From Spirochaetaceae bacterium (GTDB taxonomy: Bacteria; Spirochaetota; Spirochaetia; SZUA-6; Fen-1364), in the NCBI GenBank assembly GCA_003170115.1, contig PMZS01000399.1, forward strand, positions 1 through 9,260: a stretch of 9,260 nt of DNA, read 5' to 3'. This document shows positions 6,892 through 9,260 of this stretch, in pieces. Position 1 is the first letter of the stretch, and every line of letters begins with the position of its first letter. A model generated the notes under the pieces. That model made no database searches. It was not told the DNA's origin and worked only from the letters and a program-made list of their open reading frames with translations. The position numbers were made by a program, and so were the translations under genes.

Positions 6892-6900
6892 AGTATAGCA
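6892..6900 (-). promoter_or_regulatory. Extended -10 promoter of the sensor kinase (predicted leaderless)
   Basis: The minus strand reads TGC-TATACT, a full extended -10 element (TGnTATAAT with one change). No good -35 is seen 16-18 bp upstream, which extended -10 promoters do not need. The box ends 6 nt before the GTG at 6885, so transcription should begin at or next to the start codon. This matches the spacing at the mini-kinase gene. Confidence 0.55.
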
Positions 6901-6943
6901 TGCGCTCCTGCGAAAGCGACCCCTGCCTGAGCCGAGACCGCAC

Positions 6944-6973
6944 TTGTCGAATCGCGTCCCCCTGCTCTATCAT
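6944..6973 (+). promoter_or_regulatory. Candidate promoter of the URO-D-like gene
   Basis: TTGTCG (6944-6949) and TATCAT (6968-6973) match consensus at 4 and 5 positions with an 18-bp spacer. Transcription would start near 6980, right at the CGGAG Shine-Dalgarno and only about 10 nt before the chosen ATG, which is short. Treat as tentative. Confidence 0.3.
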
Positions 6974-6989
6974 GGCCACGGAGAAACAA

Positions 6990-8240
6990 ATGACGTCACG
7001 AGAGCGGCTGCGAAAAGCCATCCAGCACCAGGAAACCGATCGCCCGCCGCTGGACTTGGGAAGCACCCTGGTCACCGGTATCCAGGCAAGCGCTTATGCC
7101 CGGCTGAAGAGCGCCCTGGGAATCAGCGGGGGGGCGGTGCGGGTCTACGACCCCTACCAGATGCTCGCCGAGGTCGAGGAGCCTGTGAAGAAGGCGCTCG
7201 GCGTCGACACCTTCGGCATCCAGCTTCCCACGACCATGTTCGGCTACCGCAACGAGAACTGGAAGCCTTTCACCATGTTCGATGGCACGAAGGTGGAGAT
7301 CTCGGGGCACTTTGAGTACGACGTACTGCCCAGCGGCGACATCGTCCAGTATCCCAAGGGAGACCGCTCGGCGCCGCCCTCGGGCCGCATGCCCAAGGAC
7401 GGGTACTACTTCGACACGATTGTCCGCCAGGAGCCCATCGACGACGAGAAGCTGGACCCCCGCGAATGGGTCGAGCAGACCTATTCGCTTTACACCGACG
7501 AGGAGCTGAAGTTCATCGAGACGACCTCGCGCTCGATGTACGAGGGCTCCGAGTACGGCCTGGTGGGCAACTTCTGGGGCGCCGGCTTCGGCGACATCGC
7601 CACGGTGCCCGGGCCCGCGGTGCTCCATCCGAAGGGGATCCGCGATCCCGAGGAGTGGTACGTGTCCACGCTGCTGCGCAAGGACTACGTGAAGGAGATC
7701 TTCCGCCTGCAGCTCGAGATCCAGATGAAGAACCTCGTGATGTACCGCCAGGCCGTGGGAGACCGGATCGACGTGGTGATCATGAGCGGCACCGACTTCG
7801 GCTCGCAGAACGGTCCCTTCATCGCCCCCGAGGCCTACCGGGAGATCTTCAAGCCACTGCACAAGACGATGAACGACTGGGTGCACGCCAACACGAAATG
7901 GAAGACCTTCTATCATACCTGCGGGTCCATCATCGCCTACCTCGATGATTTCGCTGAAGCAGGCATCGACATCCTCAATCCCGTGCAGATCTCCGCGGCA
8001 GGCATGTCACCCGAGGCCTTGAAGGGCACCTACGGGGACACGTTCGTGTTCTGGGGCGGGGCCGTTGACGCGCAGCACACCCTCGCCTTCGGCACGGCAG
8101 CGCGGGTCAGGACGGAGACCCTGCACAACAGGAACATCTTCGCCAAAGGCGGCGGCTATGTCTTCAACAACGCGCACAACATCCAGGCCACCGTTCCGAC
8201 GGAGAACATGCTCGCCATGCTGCAGAGCGTGAAGGGCTGA
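6990..8240 (+). CDS. Uroporphyrinogen-decarboxylase-superfamily protein (MtaA/CmuA-like)
   Basis: A 416-residue cytoplasmic TIM-barrel protein. The N-terminal SRERLRKAIQHQETDRPPLDLG (3-24) is the usual opening of the superfamily. FYHTCGSI (307-314) carries the His-X-Cys pair (H309, C311) that binds zinc in MtaA-type methyltransferases, and GGGYVFNNAHNIQATVPTEN (387-406) is the C-terminal strand-loop. MtaA has a third Cys ligand there; this protein has H396, a pattern I associate with a large uncharacterised branch found beside sugar transporters. True heme-pathway HemE is unlikely because that enzyme is shorter and differs in its active-site motifs. The reaction is probably methyl or one-carbon transfer to or from a corrinoid, substrate unknown. 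ATG 6990 is chosen because GGAG lies 6 nt upstream; ATG 6972 and the frame extending to 6900 have no ribosome site. The next gene starts 4 nt after its stop. Confidence 0.85.
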   Translation: MTSRERLRKAIQHQETDRPPLDLGSTLVTGIQASAYARLKSALGISGGAVRVYDPYQMLAEVEEPVKKALGVDTFGIQLPTTMFGYRNENWKPFTMFDGTKVEISGHFEYDVLPSGDIVQYPKGDRSAPPSGRMPKDGYYFDTIVRQEPIDDEKLDPREWVEQTYSLYTDEELKFIETTSRSMYEGSEYGLVGNFWGAGFGDIATVPGPAVLHPKGIRDPEEWYVSTLLRKDYVKEIFRLQLEIQMKNLVMYRQAVGDRIDVVIMSGTDFGSQNGPFIAPEAYREIFKPLHKTMNDWVHANTKWKTFYHTCGSIIAYLDDFAEAGIDILNPVQISAAGMSPEALKGTYGDTFVFWGGAVDAQHTLAFGTAARVRTETLHNRNIFAKGGGYVFNNAHNIQATVPTENMLAMLQSVKG

Positions 8241-8244
8241 CGGG

Positions 8245-8505
8245 ATGGGCAACGCATATACCGAGCACAATGCCCTGTGGCCCCAGAAGCTGATCGCCTT
8301 GACGAAGCGCCTGCGCGGCGCGGACATGGCGCGGGCGGCGGGTGGTCCGGGCTGGACCGTTGCGGGCCTCCTCGGTCACCTCACCTTCTACGACCAGCGG
8401 GCCCTCGTCCTTTTGGCGAAGTGGAAGAAGGCCCTCCGCTTGAATCGCGCTGCGCACCGCGAGCATCACATGGCGCAGATCGAAAAGGCGCTTGCCGGGG
8501 GCTGA
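8245..8505 (+). CDS. Short DinB-like protein, apparently with an internal deletion
   Basis: An 86-residue protein starting 4 nt after the URO-D-like gene, with AAGGG upstream, so probably co-transcribed. Residues 1-62, with GWTVAGLLGHLTFYDQRALVLL (36-57), match the N-terminal half of DinB/maleylpyruvate-isomerase-like proteins. Residues 63-86, with RLNRAAHREHHMAQIEKAL, match the very C-terminus of the same family. DinB proteins are usually about 150-180 residues, so roughly 65-80 central residues that would form two helices of the four-helix bundle seem to be missing, with the frame kept. The family's metal-binding histidines could still be present (H45 and H71/H74/H75). It may be a decayed gene that remains open or a real small protein. 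DinB-family assignment is from pattern memory only. Confidence 0.65.
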   Translation: MGNAYTEHNALWPQKLIALTKRLRGADMARAAGGPGWTVAGLLGHLTFYDQRALVLLAKWKKALRLNRAAHREHHMAQIEKALAGG

Positions 8506-8520
8506 GACCCGACCCCCGGC
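8494..8520. terminator. GC-rich hairpin between convergent genes (possible terminator)
   Basis: GCCGGGGG (8494-8501) and CCCCCGGC (8513-8520) form a perfect 8-bp stem with an 11-nt loop. The left arm overlaps the stop codon region of the DinB-like gene, and the right arm ends 2 nt before the stop of the chemotaxis-receptor fragment. Neither strand has a T-run after the stem, so it is not a standard intrinsic terminator, though its position between convergent genes suggests 3'-end formation or protection for both. Confidence 0.45.
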
Positions 8521-8522
8521 GT

Positions 8523-8843
8523 TCAGCTCGCCTGCTCGATGTGCCCCACGTCGAGGACACGATCGGCGAGCTTCAAAGAATTGGCGGCGTGCCGGTCCCT
8601 TCCGTTCCCGCCATTGATCTTGAACTGCGCCATCACACGCTGCAGGTCCTGCCACATGCCGGAAAGCTGCTCGGTGGAAGCCGAGATGCTCCGGCTCATC
8701 TCGCTGACGTTGCCGAGCGCCTTCGCGAGATCCTTCACGGCGGCGACCTGCTGCGTCATCGAGGCGGAAAGCCCGCCGATCATTTCCTTCACCTTCTGCG
8801 AGGCGCCCCGGATCTGCTCCATGGCGGCCTGCGATCCCTTGAG
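8523..8843 (-). pseudogene. 3' remnant of a methyl-accepting chemotaxis protein gene
   Basis: The frame reads SLKGSQAAMEQIRGASQK from 8846 and continues as a heptad-type coiled coil (VSEMSRSISASTEQLSGMWQDL) to a stop at 8523-8525. This matches the C-terminal descending arm of the MCP signalling domain. The conserved hairpin tip (E..RAGE.GRGFAVVA), adaptation region, HAMP, membrane and ligand-binding domains are all absent, because an in-frame TAA at 8856-8858 closes the frame and the sequence before it is unrelated. An ATG at 8820-8822 could start a 99-residue piece, but it has no good ribosome site and would lack the kinase-control tip. It is best read as a 5'-truncated gene left by a rearrangement. 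Confidence 0.75.
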
Positions 8844-9125
8844 TGACAGGCAGGTTTACAGCCTCCAGTTGTGCACCCATGCCCGGCTCCACCCTATCCG
8901 CTGCCTCCGCCGTCCCTCTCCTGAATGTGGAACCACGCCAACGACATCGTGAGCACTCTGTGCCCGCCCTACGGCGTCGTGAAGAGCGATTCCACATTCC
9001 GCATAGTCTACTATTGATGCTGCAGGGCGTGGTCGTAGCCATTGCCCAACACGAGCAAGGCAGACCGAGAACAGCTTGTTGATCGCCCGGTGAGACACAG
9101 ATTGCGGTCAGTGGAGGGGAGCGGC
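8844..9125. other. Gene-free stretch between MCP remnant and transposase end
   Basis: Frames of about 80 codons exist on both strands here, but their translations are rich in Arg, Ser, Pro and His, lack any recognisable motif and have no ribosome sites, so I do not call them genes. The stretch contains an imperfect palindrome at 8923-8999 and lies directly downstream of an IS91-like transposase end. It is therefore best explained as the non-coding 3' end of a mobile element plus junction DNA. Confidence 0.5.
8923..8999. repeat. 77-bp imperfect inverted repeat (MITE- or IS-end-like)
   Basis: GAATGTGGAA at 8923-8932 and its exact complement TTCCACATTC at 8990-8999 bound the element. Inside them the arms continue imperfectly: ACGACATCGT at 8941-8950 on the left and, on the complementary strand, ACGACGCCGT on the right (8971-8980), each about 8-9 nt in from its outer 10-mer. 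The result is a long interrupted hairpin. It resembles the ends of an insertion sequence or a small non-autonomous element. No target duplication was recognised by eye. Confidence 0.5.
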
Positions 9126-9135
9126 TCATCCCTCC
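9113..9135 (-). repeat. Stem-loop over the transposase stop codon
   Basis: GGAGGG (9113-9118) and CCCTCC (9130-9135) pair around an inner GAG/CTC stem, with a 2-nt bulge. The structure includes the stop codon of the transposase end at 9126-9128. Stem-loops near the 3' side of IS91-type transposase genes can belong to the replication-origin end, but this one may be incidental. Confidence 0.3.
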
Positions 9136-9260
9136 TCGGGCGGGTCCCTGCCGTGTTTGACCATGCAGGCGATGATGGCTCGGATCTCGGCGGGATCGCG
9201 GATCACGGCGATGACGGACATCGTGCTTCCACACACGGGACAGCGCAAGGGATCGACATC
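9126..9260 (-). mobile_element. C-terminal end of an IS91/ISCR-like transposase, cut by the window edge
   Basis: From the right edge the minus strand encodes 44 residues and a TGA at 9126-9128. They read PLRCPVCGSTMSVIAVIRDP followed by AEIRAIIACMVKHG, then an acidic tail. The CPVCG knuckle followed by 'M.VIA.I.DP..I..I' is the standard C-terminus of putative Y2 (IS91-type, HUH) transposases, usually written 'PL.CP.C...M.IIAFI.DP..I..IL'. The catalytic HUH and tyrosine motifs would lie beyond the window. The element is read towards the MCP remnant, so its 3' (oriIS) end should lie between about 8838 and 9125. Whether the full gene is intact cannot be seen. Confidence 0.75.

Noticed and set aside
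6900..6989. Longer N-terminus for the URO-D-like protein
   Set aside because: The extra residues are Cys/Arg/Ser-rich, unlike the family, and the start at 6900 has no ribosome site; family similarity begins at the ATG at 6990, which has GGAG upstream.
8494..8520. Calling the hairpin a standard rho-independent terminator
   Set aside because: The stem is strong, but no run of T follows on either strand, so it is listed only as a possible terminator.
8856..9098. Possible 80-residue minus-strand protein
   Set aside because: No recognisable motif, no ribosome site, and it contains the imperfect palindrome; more likely non-coding element sequence.
8164..9234. Minus-strand open frame of 356 codons spanning the URO-D end, DinB-like gene, MCP remnant and transposase end
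   Set aside because: It crosses four unrelated segments in the wrong frame for each and is Arg/Gly-rich; its first residues are the out-of-frame reading of the transposase C-terminus.
1..9260. tRNA, rRNA, CRISPR array, riboswitch or prophage signals
   Set aside because: No cloverleaf-like segment, regularly spaced repeats, known riboswitch core or phage gene was found by reading; the only tandem repeat is the two-copy 12-mer at 3806-3836.

Overview
The window is GC-rich bacterial DNA. It carries a sugar-type ABC importer, a transmembrane histidine kinase of the LytS/YesM type and an AraC-type response regulator. A uroporphyrinogen-decarboxylase-like protein and a scarred mobile-element flank complete it. 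This mix is common in Spirochaetes and in some Firmicutes. The high GC content and the non-lipoprotein binding protein lean towards a Gram-negative-envelope organism such as a high-GC spirochaete, but the sequence does not settle the taxon.

Region 1 (1-3878, minus strand) is a carbohydrate-uptake operon read right to left: periplasmic binding protein (2693-3655), two-domain ATPase (1098-2615), permease (115-1101), then the first 28 codons of another gene cut by the left edge. The ATPase and permease overlap in ATGA, and a perfect 10-bp hairpin sits between the binding-protein and ATPase genes. The 223-bp divergent intergenic region (3656-3878) holds the promoters of both directions and a perfect 12-bp direct repeat.

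Region 2 (3879-6885) is the signalling module. A 147-residue protein that looks like a degenerate, shortened histidine-kinase core overlaps the response-regulator gene in ATGA. The full-length kinase converges on the regulator from the other strand, and the two 3' ends overlap by 22 bp. Both transcription units show TATACT-N6-GTG at their start, which predicts leaderless mRNAs. The simplest model is that the membrane kinase senses an extracytoplasmic signal and phosphorylates the regulator, which binds near the direct repeats and controls its own operon and perhaps the transporter. The mini-kinase-like protein would be a modulator of unknown action.

Region 3 (6990-8520, plus strand) has a URO-D/MtaA-superfamily protein, probably a corrinoid or related methyltransferase of unknown substrate. 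It is followed after 4 bp by a DinB-like protein that appears to have lost its middle by in-frame deletion. A GC-rich hairpin follows.

Region 4 (8523-9260, minus strand) is a degraded zone: the 3' end of a chemotaxis-receptor gene without its beginning, about 280 bp without a convincing gene but with an imperfect palindrome, and the C-terminal end of an IS91/ISCR-like transposase cut by the right edge. No tRNA, rRNA, CRISPR array or prophage gene was seen.
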